A DNA stretch of 64,000 bases from Chitinophaga pinensis (GTDB lineage: Bacteria; Bacteroidota; Bacteroidia; Chitinophagales; Chitinophagaceae): assembly GCA_943333125.1 (NCBI GenBank), contig CALQSB010000005.1, positions 26,471 to 90,470 of the forward strand, in the 5' to 3' direction. This document shows, piece after piece, positions 53,088 through 61,861 of this stretch (position 1 is its first letter; every line of letters starts with the position of its first letter). Below the pieces are notes generated by a model that did not search any database, was not told the DNA's origin, and saw nothing but the letters and a program-made list of their open reading frames with translations. Position numbers and translations under genes: made by a program.

Positions 53088-53444
53088 TTACTCCTGATCG
53101 AATGGAGTGGTTTTTACCTGACAAGCTTTTGGAAAGCGGTCATAAGTAGTTTTTTCTGCCATCACATCATCTGCATCATAGCCAGCATTGGCGATATGAG
53201 CTTTTACTTCTTCGATATTTGTGCGGTCTTTAACCCAGGTAACTGTAGTTGTTTTCTTCTTGAAATCTGCGTCAACAGTCAATATCCCGGGTTGTCGGCT
53301 TACATAATTCTCAAGTCTTTTTTTACAATATTCACAGTGCACTCCGGGAGTCTGGATAACTGCTTTATCATTGGCCTTTACCTGAGCAAAAGAGTTCATT
53401 CCGAAAGCAAAACTGAGAACGAGAAGTAATTGCAGCTGTTTCAT
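53088..53444 (-). CDS. Secreted heavy-metal-associated (HMA) domain protein
   Basis: 118 residues from the ATG at 53444, which gives a signal peptide (MKQLQLLLVLSFAFGMNSFAQ); in-frame ATGs at 53453 and 53483 lie further upstream, the latter overlapping the pyrE end. The HMA fold is clear: VIQTPGVHCEYCKKRLENYV with the CxxC metal site, VDADFKKKTTTVTW, and IEEVKAHIANAGYDADDV. It probably binds copper or a similar metal in the periplasm. No metal transporter is adjacent. Confidence 0.85.
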   Translation of the reverse strand: MKQLQLLLVLSFAFGMNSFAQVKANDKAVIQTPGVHCEYCKKRLENYVSRQPGILTVDADFKKKTTTVTWVKDRTNIEEVKAHIANAGYDADDVMAEKTTYDRFPKACQVKTTPFDQE

Positions 53445-53464
53445 GTATAGCATTTTTGACAAAT

Positions 53465-54100
53465 TTATAATATTCCTGTCCATTCTGATGGATTTTCTCT
53501 CCAGCTTAACAAGTTAGCCTGATCAGAACTGCTTACTTTACCGGCAGATATAGCCAGTTCGATAAGTGAAGCATAATTGGTAAGGGATATCAATTCGATT
53601 TGAGCCTTTTCAAATGCTTCTGCGGCCTGAGGAAACCCATAATTAAAAATAGAAACCATTCCCAGTATTTCAACTTCTGCAGCTTTAAGTACATCACAAA
53701 CTTGTAAGCTGCTTTTGCCGGTAGAAACAAGGTCTTCCACCACTACAATTTTAATTCCTTTGCTTACTACCCCTTCAATTTGATTGCCTAAACCATGATC
53801 TTTAGGCTTTGGCCTTACATATAAAAAAGGAAGCTTTAATTGATCTGCAGCCATCGCTCCCCAGGCAATCCCAGCCGTTGCCACACCTGCTATTGCCTCT
53901 GCATCCGGATATCTTTCAAAAATCACACTGCACAATTCACTTTTAATAAAATCGCGATCGTATGGAAATGACAGCATTCGCCTGTTATCGCAATAAATCG
54001 GGCTTTTCCATCCACTGGCCCAAGTATAGGGCTCATGTAAATTTAATTTTATCGCCTCCACTTGCAGGAGTTTTGCAGCAACAGCTTTTTCGTTGTTCAT
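53465..54100 (-). CDS. pyrE: Orotate phosphoribosyltransferase
   Basis: 211 residues from the ATG at 54100 (eight extra codons upstream are not family-like). WASGWKSPIYCDNRRMLSFPYDRD (about 32-55) and the PRPP loop IVVVEDLVSTGKSSL (about 119-133) are typical. It makes OMP from orotate and PRPP in pyrimidine synthesis. It is divergent from the NUDIX gene and separate from the pyrR-pyrB group at 55-57 kb. Confidence 0.95.
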   Translation of the reverse strand: MNNEKAVAAKLLQVEAIKLNLHEPYTWASGWKSPIYCDNRRMLSFPYDRDFIKSELCSVIFERYPDAEAIAGVATAGIAWGAMAADQLKLPFLYVRPKPKDHGLGNQIEGVVSKGIKIVVVEDLVSTGKSSLQVCDVLKAAEVEILGMVSIFNYGFPQAAEAFEKAQIELISLTNYASLIELAISAGKVSSSDQANLLSWRENPSEWTGIL

Positions 54101-54127
54101 GCTGCAAATATATAATTTAATCAAACG

Positions 54128-54135
54128 TATATTTG
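54128..54135 (+). promoter_or_regulatory. -7 box of the NUDIX gene
   Basis: TATATTTG, a perfect match, 18 bases before the ATG at 54154. It contains the in-frame TTG at 54133, ruling that codon out as the start. Confidence 0.6.
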
Positions 54136-54153
54136 TCCCTCACCTCATTTTAT

Positions 54154-54789
54154 ATGTTACTAAAAATATACTGGTCGGATAAAATAATTTTTCTGTGCAA
54201 TAATATCTCTGAGACGATTCCGTTATCTGATACAAATAAATGCGAGATAATAGAAATCTCAAATGCCGCAGAGATTGAATCTTTTGTAAAACAATTATCA
54301 AACATCCAAACCGGTTGCTACGCTCTTGTGTACAAAGAATTCGATTTCTTAAAGACAAATTTCTTTAACCAGTTTCATGCAATTGAAGCTGCGGGCGGTG
54401 TTGTTTTAAATCAAAAAAAAGAATTGCTTTTTATATTCAGAAGAGGAAAATGGGATCTGCCCAAAGGCAAATTGGAAGCCGGCGAATCTTCTGAAATATG
54501 CGCCGAGAGAGAGATCGAAGAGGAAACAGGTGTTAATCAATTAAAGCTGATTGATAAAATCACCAACACTTACCATATTTATGAAGAAAGAGGACAGACC
54601 GTTCTTAAAACATCACACTGGTTTTATTTTACAACCACATTCGACGGAAATACTGAACCACAAACTGAAGAAGACATTTCAGAAATAAAGTGGTTTTCAA
54701 AAAATGAATATTATGAAATCCCCATTTTAAACACTTTTGATGCCATCAAAGATGTGATAGATAATTTTATTCAAGTACAATCCTTTTAA
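54154..54789 (+). CDS. NUDIX hydrolase
   Basis: 211 residues from the ATG at 54154. An N-terminal region of about 80 residues that I do not recognise precedes a NUDIX domain: GGVVLNQKKELLFIFRRGKWDLPKG and the box GKLEAGESSEICAEREIEEETG (all Gly/Glu/Arg positions present). It hydrolyses a nucleoside-diphosphate-linked substrate, not identifiable here. The N-terminal extension is more than a minimal NUDIX enzyme would have. Confidence 0.88.
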   Translation: MLLKIYWSDKIIFLCNNISETIPLSDTNKCEIIEISNAAEIESFVKQLSNIQTGCYALVYKEFDFLKTNFFNQFHAIEAAGGVVLNQKKELLFIFRRGKWDLPKGKLEAGESSEICAEREIEEETGVNQLKLIDKITNTYHIYEERGQTVLKTSHWFYFTTTFDGNTEPQTEEDISEIKWFSKNEYYEIPILNTFDAIKDVIDNFIQVQSF

Positions 54790-54804
54790 TTAAAAAAGTA
54801 TCTG

Positions 54805-55281
54805 TTATTTATTTGAGGAAATAGATGTCATTACCACATCAGGAAGAAACTTAGACACATCTCCCCCATATTTCAATACATCACGAACAAGTGTAGATGC
54901 AACCGAAGTGTATTGAGGCAGACAAGTTAGAAAAACAGTTTCAATGTGATCAGCAATACTTCTGTTCATGTCAGCGATAGCCTTTTCGTACTCAAAATCA
55001 TTTACATAACGGATTCCTCTTAAAATAAACTGAGCCCCGATTTTTTTACAGCAGTCTACAGTAAGTCCTTCATAAACTATAGCTTCAACCTTGGGTTCAT
55101 TTTTATAAATTTCATTAATCCATGCTAATCGCTGCGATTCATTAAACATGGGCTGTTTGCTGGTATTTCTTCCAATTCCTATATACAGTTTATCAAATAA
55201 AGGCAAAGCTCTGTTAATAATATCTGTATGCCCAAGGGTAATCGGATCAAAGGTTCCTGGGAAGAGTGCGATGCGTTGCAT
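54805..55281 (-). CDS. coaD: Phosphopantetheine adenylyltransferase
   Basis: 158 residues, the usual length. FPGTFDPITLGHTDII carries the T/HxGH-type nucleotidyl motif, then ILRGIRYVNDFEYEKAIADMNR and the C-terminal QYTSVASTLVRDVLKYGGDV. It makes dephospho-CoA in coenzyme A synthesis. It follows pyrB by 38 bases on the same strand. Confidence 0.95.
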   Translation of the reverse strand: MQRIALFPGTFDPITLGHTDIINRALPLFDKLYIGIGRNTSKQPMFNESQRLAWINEIYKNEPKVEAIVYEGLTVDCCKKIGAQFILRGIRYVNDFEYEKAIADMNRSIADHIETVFLTCLPQYTSVASTLVRDVLKYGGDVSKFLPDVVMTSISSNK

Positions 55282-55319
55282 GTTTGGAAAGGTTTATGGG
55301 TTTAATGTGAAATTAAGTA

Positions 55320-56258
55320 CTAATTACTCAATTCCTTTTTGCCCGACAATAAATATAATACCGCCATTCTCACCGCTACTCCATTTTCCACTTGTTTCAA
55401 AATTACAGATTGCTTACTGTCTGCAGCATCACTGTCAATCTCCACTCCCCGATTAATGGGCCCAGGGTGCATAATTATGATTTTCTTTTCTAGTTCATTT
55501 AACAACTTTCCGGTAACTCCAAAGGCGCGGTTGTATTCACGCAACGATGAAAACAAAACCTGATTTTGTCTTTCTAATTGTATTCTCAACACATTAGCGG
55601 CATCACACCATGCTAATGCTTTTTTTAAATTGTATTCTACTTTCACCTCAAAGGCTTCCTGAATATACTTAGGCATTAATGTTGGAGGACCAGAAAGCAT
55701 TACCTCCGCTCCCATCTTTTTTAATAAATAAATATTACTTAGAGCTACTCTGGAGTGCATGATGTCTCCAATTAATAATATTTTTTTTCCTTCCAAACTG
55801 CCTAATTGTTCAATAACTGAGAATGCATCCAGTAAGGCTTGAGTAGGATGCTCATTTATTCCATCTCCGGCATTTATAATAGAAGTGTTGGGAAGGTGTT
55901 TGGATAAAAAATGTGGGGCTCCGCTTGCACTATGGCGCATGACGACCATATCCACTTTCATACTTAAAATATTATTCACCGTATCGAGCAACGTTTCGCC
56001 TTTCGAAACAGAAGATCCTGATGCAGCGAAATTTATAGTATCTGCACTTAGTCTTTTTTCTGCGAGTTCGAAAGACATTCGGGTGCGAGTTGAATTTTCA
56101 TAAAAAAGGTTAACAATGGTAATGTCTCTTAAAGAAGGCACTTTTTTAATAGGCCTTTGTAATACGTCTTTAAATTGCTGAGCAGTAGATAAAATTAACG
56201 AGATATCTGTGGGAAGTAAATCTTTAATGCCTAGTAAATGTTTTGTAGATAGTTGCAT
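55320..56258 (-). CDS. pyrB: Aspartate carbamoyltransferase catalytic subunit
   Basis: 312 residues. Carbamoyl-phosphate site FYENSTRTRMSFELAEKRL, MRHSASGAPHFLS, HPTQALLDAF, and MHPGPINRGVEIDS with the aspartate-binding loop. It starts pyrimidine synthesis after carbamoyl phosphate. No pyrI gene is visible. It follows pyrR by 95 bases and precedes coaD. The dihydroorotase-like protein at 11.6 kb is a candidate partner, since inactive dihydroorotases scaffold this enzyme in some bacteria (inference). Confidence 0.95.
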   Translation of the reverse strand: MQLSTKHLLGIKDLLPTDISLILSTAQQFKDVLQRPIKKVPSLRDITIVNLFYENSTRTRMSFELAEKRLSADTINFAASGSSVSKGETLLDTVNNILSMKVDMVVMRHSASGAPHFLSKHLPNTSIINAGDGINEHPTQALLDAFSVIEQLGSLEGKKILLIGDIMHSRVALSNIYLLKKMGAEVMLSGPPTLMPKYIQEAFEVKVEYNLKKALAWCDAANVLRIQLERQNQVLFSSLREYNRAFGVTGKLLNELEKKIIIMHPGPINRGVEIDSDAADSKQSVILKQVENGVAVRMAVLYLLSGKKELSN

Positions 56259-56353
56259 TAAGCGACAAAGTTATAGTAAAATAAGAATCTAATTTATGGT
56301 TTTATACAATTTATTCAATTCCTCGAAATCTCCGCGTTGAAAAAATAAAAAAA

Positions 56354-56863
56354 TCAATAAAGCACTACCTCCGATTTCTCCAGATTTACTTTTACTTTCT
56401 GAGATGAAGTGGTATCAATAGCAATACCGAAAAAATCAGGCTGTATAGGCAATTCTCGGTTAAATCTTCTGTTTACCAAAACACAAAGTTCTACTTTCTG
56501 GGGACGTCCAAAATCCTGAAGAGCGTCCAATGCCGCCCTGATTGTTCTTCCGGTGTATAAAACATCATCAATCAGTATAACCTTCTTCCCTTCAATAGAA
56601 TGAACCAAAGTAGTTTCCTTTGGCATGTGAAGTTCCTCACGGATATCATCACGATAAAAAGTGATATCTAGCAATCCATAATGAATGGGGCCTTCTTTAT
56701 AGATTTCGGATACTGCTTCTATAATTTTATCGCTGATAAAAACACCCCTTGGCTGAATTCCCACAAAAACTATATTACTCAGATCGTCGTGATTCTCCAG
56801 CAACTGGAAAGCCAGCCTTTTAATCGTCAATTTTAACTGCTGAGCAGATAACAGTACTTGCAT
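56354..56863 (-). CDS. pyrR: PyrR bifunctional regulator / uracil phosphoribosyltransferase
   Basis: 169 residues. PRPP loop KKVILIDDVLYTGRTIRAALDALQDFGRP (about 101-128) and VFVGIQPRGVFISDKI near 36. In Firmicutes PyrR binds pyr mRNA to control attenuation; some PyrR proteins act mainly as uracil phosphoribosyltransferases. I saw no attenuator-like anti-terminator in the 95-base gap before pyrB. It begins after the terminator at 56917-56940, so it has its own promoter. Confidence 0.92.
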   Translation of the reverse strand: MQVLLSAQQLKLTIKRLAFQLLENHDDLSNIVFVGIQPRGVFISDKIIEAVSEIYKEGPIHYGLLDITFYRDDIREELHMPKETTLVHSIEGKKVILIDDVLYTGRTIRAALDALQDFGRPQKVELCVLVNRRFNRELPIQPDFFGIAIDTTSSQKVKVNLEKSEVVLY

Positions 56864-56916
56864 GGCGCTAATTTACTACAGATTTCCTAATATCATTATT
56901 ATAATAGCCTGTTGAT

Positions 56917-56940
56917 AAAAAAAGTCCTCCAATGGAGGAC
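56917..56940 (-). terminator. Terminator after the CBM48-HhH gene
   Basis: In the minus sense GTCCTCC-ATT-GGAGGAC followed by seven T residues, 18 bases after the stop codon. Confidence 0.88.
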
Positions 56941-56958
56941 GGTAAATATTCAAAAAAA

Positions 56959-57567
56959 TTATTTGGGGGAAATCATTTCCTGCTTAAATATTTTCAGTTC
57001 ATCCCATTTCCCTGCTGCTGCTAATTTTGCCTGCCTCGACCATGTTGTATGATGTTTTACTTTATTCAGCAATCCTGCATTTTCGATATTCAGCAGGATT
57101 CTTTTAATCGTACAACTTCCCAGATCTTTGAAAGTAATGATTCCATCATTATTCAACATAGTAATCACCTCTTCTGTTATTCCCGAAATTTTGGTGAGAT
57201 TATCTGCTTTAGTTTTTGCTGGAGTATTTTTTTTAGTCATTATTTCTTTAGTTTTTGGGGATGATTTTTTGGATGATTTTTTGGAAAAAGGAACTTCGAT
57301 AACACAATTCTCAATAGCTTGACCAAAGGCCTCCACTACTTTTTTCCCGTTATTATCATTCACCCATATTTTATCGTTTAGTAAATACCGGTATTCATAA
57401 GTTTTCCCTTCAGTAAGCAGTAATTCTGCAGTCATCGATCCATCTTCCAATTTCTCTAGATATATTCCTTCTGCTATGTTCCAGTTATTAAAATCGCCAA
57501 CCAGTATACCATGAGTTGCCCCTTCTGCATAATCTGGCGGCAAAATAAATGATATTTTTTTGTTCAT
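56959..57567 (-). CDS. CBM48/AMPK-type glycogen-binding domain fused to a helix-hairpin-helix region
   Basis: 202 residues from the ATG at 57567 (the open frame has nine further codons upstream). About 1-80 is a carbohydrate-binding CBM48-like domain (GILVGDFNNWNIAEGIYLEKLEDGSMTAELLL, YEYRYLLNDKIWVNDNNG). A basic linker of about 45 residues (KKSSKKSSPKTKEIMTKK) leads to a C-terminal HhH-type segment (LTKISGITEEVITMLNNDGI, TFKDLGSCTIKRILLNIENAG) like the extra domain found in some Bacteroidota ribosomal L21-type proteins. The combination suggests glycogen sensing plus nucleic-acid or protein binding, but function is unknown. No glycogen gene is near. Confidence 0.75.
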   Translation of the reverse strand: MNKKISFILPPDYAEGATHGILVGDFNNWNIAEGIYLEKLEDGSMTAELLLTEGKTYEYRYLLNDKIWVNDNNGKKVVEAFGQAIENCVIEVPFSKKSSKKSSPKTKEIMTKKNTPAKTKADNLTKISGITEEVITMLNNDGIITFKDLGSCTIKRILLNIENAGLLNKVKHHTTWSRQAKLAAAGKWDELKIFKQEMISPK

Positions 57568-57612
57568 GTGTAAATATTTTTTGTTTTGGGTCACTTTTTA
57601 TTGCCTTATTAC

Positions 57613-57639
57613 CCCCAAGATCTCGGGACAAGCATTCCC
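57613..57639 (-). repeat. Dispersed GGGA-GCTTG-CCCGA-ATCT-GGG element, copy 2
   Basis: On the minus strand it reads GGGAATGCTTGTCCCGAGAT plus CTTGGGG, matching the 28603-28628 copy at 21 of 26 positions. It lies between pruA and the CBM48 gene. Confidence 0.6.
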
Positions 57640-57664
57640 GGTTTGTTTGAGAATACTCATGTGG

Positions 57665-59299
57665 CTATTTCTCCTGCATAAAAGGATAACTATAGTCAGT
57701 AGCCGCGTTAAACGTTTCTTTTATTGTTCTTGCACTGAGCCAGCGGTATAAATTAAGAGGAGATCCGGCCTTATCATTTGTGCCACTTCCTCTTGCGCCA
57801 CCAAAAGGCTGTTGACCAACCACGGCTCCGGTTGGTTTGTCATTAATATAAAAGTTCCCTGCGCTGTTTCTTAATTTATTTGTGGCTAACTCTACTGCAT
57901 TTCTGTCACGGGAAATCACAGCGCCAGTTAATGCATAAGCAGAAGTACTATCAACAAGCTTTAAGGTCTCTTCAAATTTATTTTCGTCATAAATGTAAAT
58001 GGTTAAAACGGGCCCAAATAACTCCTCACACATAGTGGTATACATAGGATCCATTGCTTCGATGATAGTAGGTTCTATAAAGAAGCCTTCTGTTTTATCG
58101 CATTTGCCTCCAACCCATATTTTCACATTGCTGTCGCGTTTTCTTGCTGCTTTGATATAACCTTCCAGCTTATCAAAACTTTTTTCATCGATAACGGCAT
58201 TAATGAAATTTGTAAAATCTTCCACAGTTCCCATCTTCATCGTTTTAACTGCCTCTACAAGTTTTTTCTTTACTTCTGCAGCCAGATTTGAAGGAATATA
58301 AGCCCTTGAAGCGGCTGAACATTTTTGGCCCTGATATTCAAAAGCGCCTCTAGCCAGTGCCGTAACCAATACATCCACATCAGCAGACTTGTGAGCAATT
58401 ACAAAATCCTTTCCACCTGTTTCACCTACAATGCGCGGATAGGATTTATAATTATTCATATTCGCGCCTATTTTCCCCCACATATTATTGAATACGCCTG
58501 TACTACCGGTGAAATGTATGCCAGCAAAATCGGGATGATTAAAAACGACATCGCCGATTGTTGGACCATCAACAAAAACAAGATTAATAACTCCATCAGG
58601 CAATCCTGCTTCTTTTAAAATACGCATAAATAATTGAGCACTGTAAACCTGAGTATTCGCGCATTTCCACACCACAACATTTCCACACATAGCCGCACTG
58701 GTAGGAAGATTGCCTCCAATAGCTGTAAAATTAAATGGCGTTAATGCAAACACAAATCCTTCAAGTGGTCTGTATTCCATTCTATTATTCATTCCATTTG
58801 CACTGATTGGTTGCTGGCGATAAATATCACTCAGAAAGTGAATATTGAATCTTAAAAAATCAATCAGTTCGCAGGAAGAATCAAGTTCTGCCTGAATAAC
58901 ATTTTTACTTTGACCTAACATGGTAGCGGCAACGATATGCGGGCGATATTTTGTTGCCAGTAAATCAGCTGCTTTCAGAAAAATGTTGGCTCTGTTTTCC
59001 CAACTCATATTGGACCATTTTTCTTTTGCTTTTAAAGCAGCCGTTATTGCCTTGTTTACATGCTTTGCGTCTCCCACATGAAAATGTCCCAGTAAATGTT
59101 TGCGCTCATGAGGAGCTCGGATTTCGATTTTATTTCCAGTCTTCACTTCTTCATTACCTATATACATTGGAATATCCAGTTTCTCCGCTTTCATTTCTTT
59201 TAATACCTTTTTTAAGGCTGCCCTTTCCTGACTTCCAGGTGCATAATTTAGAACAGGCTCATTTACAGGCATTGGGTAGTAGAAGTCTCCGTATTTCAT
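57665..59299 (-). CDS. pruA: 1-pyrroline-5-carboxylate (glutamate semialdehyde) dehydrogenase
   Basis: 544 residues, the mono-functional P5C dehydrogenase length. ALDH motifs: VVWKCANTQVYSAQ, FTGSTGVFNNMWGKIG, VGETGGKDFVIAHKSAD (catalytic Glu) and YQGQKCSAASRAYIP (catalytic Cys), with FGPVLTIYIYDENKFEET later. It oxidises glutamate semialdehyde to glutamate in proline breakdown. No putA or prodh gene is in the window. Confidence 0.95.
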   Translation of the reverse strand: MKYGDFYYPMPVNEPVLNYAPGSQERAALKKVLKEMKAEKLDIPMYIGNEEVKTGNKIEIRAPHERKHLLGHFHVGDAKHVNKAITAALKAKEKWSNMSWENRANIFLKAADLLATKYRPHIVAATMLGQSKNVIQAELDSSCELIDFLRFNIHFLSDIYRQQPISANGMNNRMEYRPLEGFVFALTPFNFTAIGGNLPTSAAMCGNVVVWKCANTQVYSAQLFMRILKEAGLPDGVINLVFVDGPTIGDVVFNHPDFAGIHFTGSTGVFNNMWGKIGANMNNYKSYPRIVGETGGKDFVIAHKSADVDVLVTALARGAFEYQGQKCSAASRAYIPSNLAAEVKKKLVEAVKTMKMGTVEDFTNFINAVIDEKSFDKLEGYIKAARKRDSNVKIWVGGKCDKTEGFFIEPTIIEAMDPMYTTMCEELFGPVLTIYIYDENKFEETLKLVDSTSAYALTGAVISRDRNAVELATNKLRNSAGNFYINDKPTGAVVGQQPFGGARGSGTNDKAGSPLNLYRWLSARTIKETFNAATDYSYPFMQEK

Positions 59300-59421
59300 A
59301 ACTTAATTATTTAAGAATTGTAAATGTAATATTGAAAAACTAAAGTGCAAAAAACAAAAAAACACCTCATTAAAAAATCTTAATTTATTTTTATTAAAAT
59401 AACCCATTTTTGATTAAGTGC

Positions 59422-60517
59422 TTACCCTAATCCCTCTTCTTTTTCACTCATCAGAAATGCTTTTATAAATCCGTCCAATTCCCCGTCCATTACAGGCCCT
59501 ACATTACCTACTTCAAAATCTGTACGGTGGTCTTTGATCATTTTATATGGATGGAAAACATACGATCGGATTTGAGAGCCCCATTCTATTTTTTTCTTAG
59601 TTGCATTTTTCGAATCGAGTACTTCCTGACGTCTGCGTTTTTCTTCCTCATACAAGCGGCTTTTAAGCATAGACATCGCCTTTTCTCTGTTTTCGCCCTG
59701 AGTTCTGGCTTGCTGACATTCGACAATAATTCCACTGGGTTTGTGAGTTAATCTTACCGCAGTTTCCACTTTATTTACGTTCTGTCCTCCGCTGCCTCCA
59801 CTTCTAAAAAAGGCCCATTCCACATCAGCTGGATTCACCGCAATTTCAATCGAGTCGTCAATCAGCGGGTAAACATACACACTCGCAAAAGAAGTGTGCC
59901 TTCTGGCATTGCTGTCGAACGGAGATATCCGCACAAGACGATGAACACCGCTTTCTGCTTTTAAAAACCCATAAGAAAAGGGGCCATCAAACTGAAATGT
60001 GCAGGTCTTTATCCCAGCGCCATCTCCCCATTGCCAGTCAATTTCGGTAACAGACCATCCTTGTTTTTCTCCGTACATACGATACATACGAGCAAGCATC
60101 TCTGCCCAATCCTGGCTTTCTGTTCCGCCGGCACCACTATTGATTTGCAATACCGCAGGAAGGGCATCTGCAGGGTCGTTTAATGTGCTTTTGAATTCGG
60201 CCTCTTCAATAAGTTGAAGTGATTTAGCATAGGCTGTTTTAACTTCTTCTTCCTGGGCTTCTCCTTCTTTCCAGAACTCAAACAAAACAGCAAAATCTTC
60301 AACAGATGCGGTAACATTTTGGTACATGTTTACCCAATACTCATTGTTTTTAATTTCTTTGAGAATGGCTGTTGCGCGCACATTGTCATCCCAAAAACCT
60401 GGAGAAAGTGAAAGTTGTTTGTCGTTATTTATTTTAGCTTCTCTGTTAGCGACGTCAAAGAAACCTCCTCAAAACCAAAACGCGGTCTCTTATAGTTTTT
60501 AATTGTTCTGTTGTCAT
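59422..60517 (-). CDS. prfB: Peptide chain release factor 2, made by programmed +1 frameshift
   Basis: The gene runs from the ATG at 60517. A 20-codon first frame ([20 protein letters not shown]) ends at TGA (60457-60455); a +1 slip on CTT leads into [32 protein letters not shown]..., giving about 364 residues, close to the 365 of E. coli RF2. The larger frame alone would start at 60381 and lose the N-terminal domain. RF2 markers are SPF in [16 protein letters not shown] (stop-codon reading) and GGQ in [19 protein letters not shown] (peptidyl release). It terminates at UAA and UGA. Confidence 0.95.
60454..60469 (-). promoter_or_regulatory. prfB programmed +1 frameshift site
   Basis: On the minus strand AGGAGG, three bases (TTT), then CTT TGA C. 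The internal Shine-Dalgarno, its spacing, the slippery CTT and the TGA followed by C all match the classical RF2 autoregulatory site. AGGAGG is notable here because start sites in this window generally lack Shine-Dalgarno sequences. Confidence 0.95.
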
Positions 60518-60521
60518 GCCG

Positions 60522-60529
60522 CAAAGGTA
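60522..60529 (-). promoter_or_regulatory. -7 box of prfB
   Basis: On the minus strand TACCTTTG, a perfect match, only 4 bases before the ATG at 60517. It implies a leaderless or nearly leaderless mRNA if this box is the one used. Confidence 0.4.
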
Positions 60530-60635
60530 AGGATTAAGACTGCTGAAATCTTTGATTTATGAGTTTAACCCAGATTTTGCAGTTGAAATCTATTTATGTT
60601 ACGATCAATCCCGTGAAATAAAAATATTGAATAAA

Positions 60636-60665
60636 AAAAATCTCCATTTTTCAGTGGAGATTTTT
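60636..60665. terminator. Terminator after the universal stress gene
   Basis: AAAAATCTCCA and TGGAGATTTTT pair around an 8-nt loop, with A- and T-runs on both sides. It is 12 bases downstream of the UspA stop on the minus strand. Confidence 0.88.
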
Positions 60666-60677
60666 AATGAAGCGAAA

Positions 60678-61544
60678 TCAAGAGTACTGTTTCTGAAGCG
60701 TAATATACTTTTCTTTAAATTCCTGAGTTATTTCTGGAAGAACGAGTAAGGGGATTTGTGTATGAAAAATCAGCTGTCTTGTTTCGCTTTTTACGAAAAT
60801 CCTTTCTGTTATAGAATGATGATGTGGAATAATGGCAAGCATATCGACATTATTGTCTATTGAAAAATCCTGAAGCACATCTGTAACATCTTCTCCTCTC
60901 GGAAAATTATATTCTGTTTTCAAGGGCTTTAATAACTCATATATTCTATGATATCTGCTGGAAACTTCTTCAACAATGCTTGTTTTGTTTTTGAGCACTT
61001 TTACAAGATGAACTTTTGATTTAAAAACCTGACCAATACTTTTAAGTACCTCTAGTGTTTTTAATTCTGTTTGTACATCCATTTCCGTAGCCAATGCGAT
61101 TTTTTTTATGGGTTTAAAATCAGCTGCTTCAGGAACAATGATCAAAGGCAATGGAGATTTTCTGGCTAATCCTGTGGCAATGCTTCCAAAGGTTTTTTTA
61201 ATCATGCCCCCTTCACCTTTCATGCCAGCAACTATTATACAATCTTCATATTTTTTTGCCTGATTAATTATGGAGTCTGTTGCAGATCCTTCCACAGCTA
61301 GAATTTCAATGGGCTGTAATTCACTTTTCCGGAGACTTTTTACTTCTTCCAGCAAATAATCTTCTGCTGTTTTTCTAATGTCGTCTGGATTTACAATTAC
61401 ATAGGATTCAGGAATCGATAATGGAACTGTATAAGAATGAAAGAGTACAATCCTCATCCCTAAAGCACTTGCGAGCTCAACTCCATATTTTGAAGCGTTT
61501 TGTGCCGATGTTGAAAAATCTGTAGCAATTAACATTGTTTTCAT
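60678..61544 (-). CDS. Universal stress protein with two Usp domains
   Basis: 288 residues forming a tandem pair. Domain 1 (about 1-145) has MLIATDFSTSAQNASKYGVELA and an ATP-type GMKGEGGMIKKTFGSIATGLARKSPLPLIIVP (G2xG9xG(S) pattern). Domain 2 (about 147-280) has KKIALATEMDVQTELKTLEVL and a shortened C-terminal loop (SITERIFVKSETRQLIFHTQIPLLVL) that lacks the glycine pattern, so only the first domain probably binds ATP. Confidence 0.9.
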   Translation of the reverse strand: MKTMLIATDFSTSAQNASKYGVELASALGMRIVLFHSYTVPLSIPESYVIVNPDDIRKTAEDYLLEEVKSLRKSELQPIEILAVEGSATDSIINQAKKYEDCIIVAGMKGEGGMIKKTFGSIATGLARKSPLPLIIVPEAADFKPIKKIALATEMDVQTELKTLEVLKSIGQVFKSKVHLVKVLKNKTSIVEEVSSRYHRIYELLKPLKTEYNFPRGEDVTDVLQDFSIDNNVDMLAIIPHHHSITERIFVKSETRQLIFHTQIPLLVLPEITQEFKEKYITLQKQYS

Positions 61545-61861
61545 GTGTGTGTATTTTTTATTTTACATTATTGTCAAGTGTTATACCTTTAATAATCCCC
61601 AATGTTTCTGAGCAAGCTATCCACGATTGGTATAGCAAGTATAGTTATGGCATCTCATGCTTTTGTAATTATCATTTTTAAATAAATGATTTTTGTTGCC
61701 AAAGCAGTTCAACCATTTTTTAATTTTTATAAATATAAATTCTAAATGAAAATATAATAATGAGCATGGTGAATACTCTTTATGATTGAAATCAGTTGGC
61801 AGAGTGAGTGAGGGTATCCTTTTCAACCTTGTCCTTTCTAACTTTGAAATAAATAAAAGTT
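61545..61861. other. Intergenic region between usp and the PNPOx-like gene
   Basis: About 317 bases. I see no credible gene (the longest frame, minus strand 61617-61826, has no protein-like start or neighbours), only the TAACTTTG box near the right end and AT-rich sequence. Confidence 0.5.
61839..61846 (+). promoter_or_regulatory. -7 box of the PNPOx-like gene
   Basis: TAACTTTG, a perfect match, 15 bases before the ATG at 61862. Confidence 0.55.

Noticed and set aside
59422..60381. prfB as a truncated or frameshifted pseudogene
   Set aside because: The upstream 20-codon frame, AGGAGG, CTT TGA C and the reconstructed N-terminus show the normal programmed frameshift.
61617..61826. 69-residue minus-strand ORF in the usp-PNPOx gap
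   Set aside because: Basic, low-complexity composition, no promoter or neighbours; likely a chance frame in AT-rich DNA.
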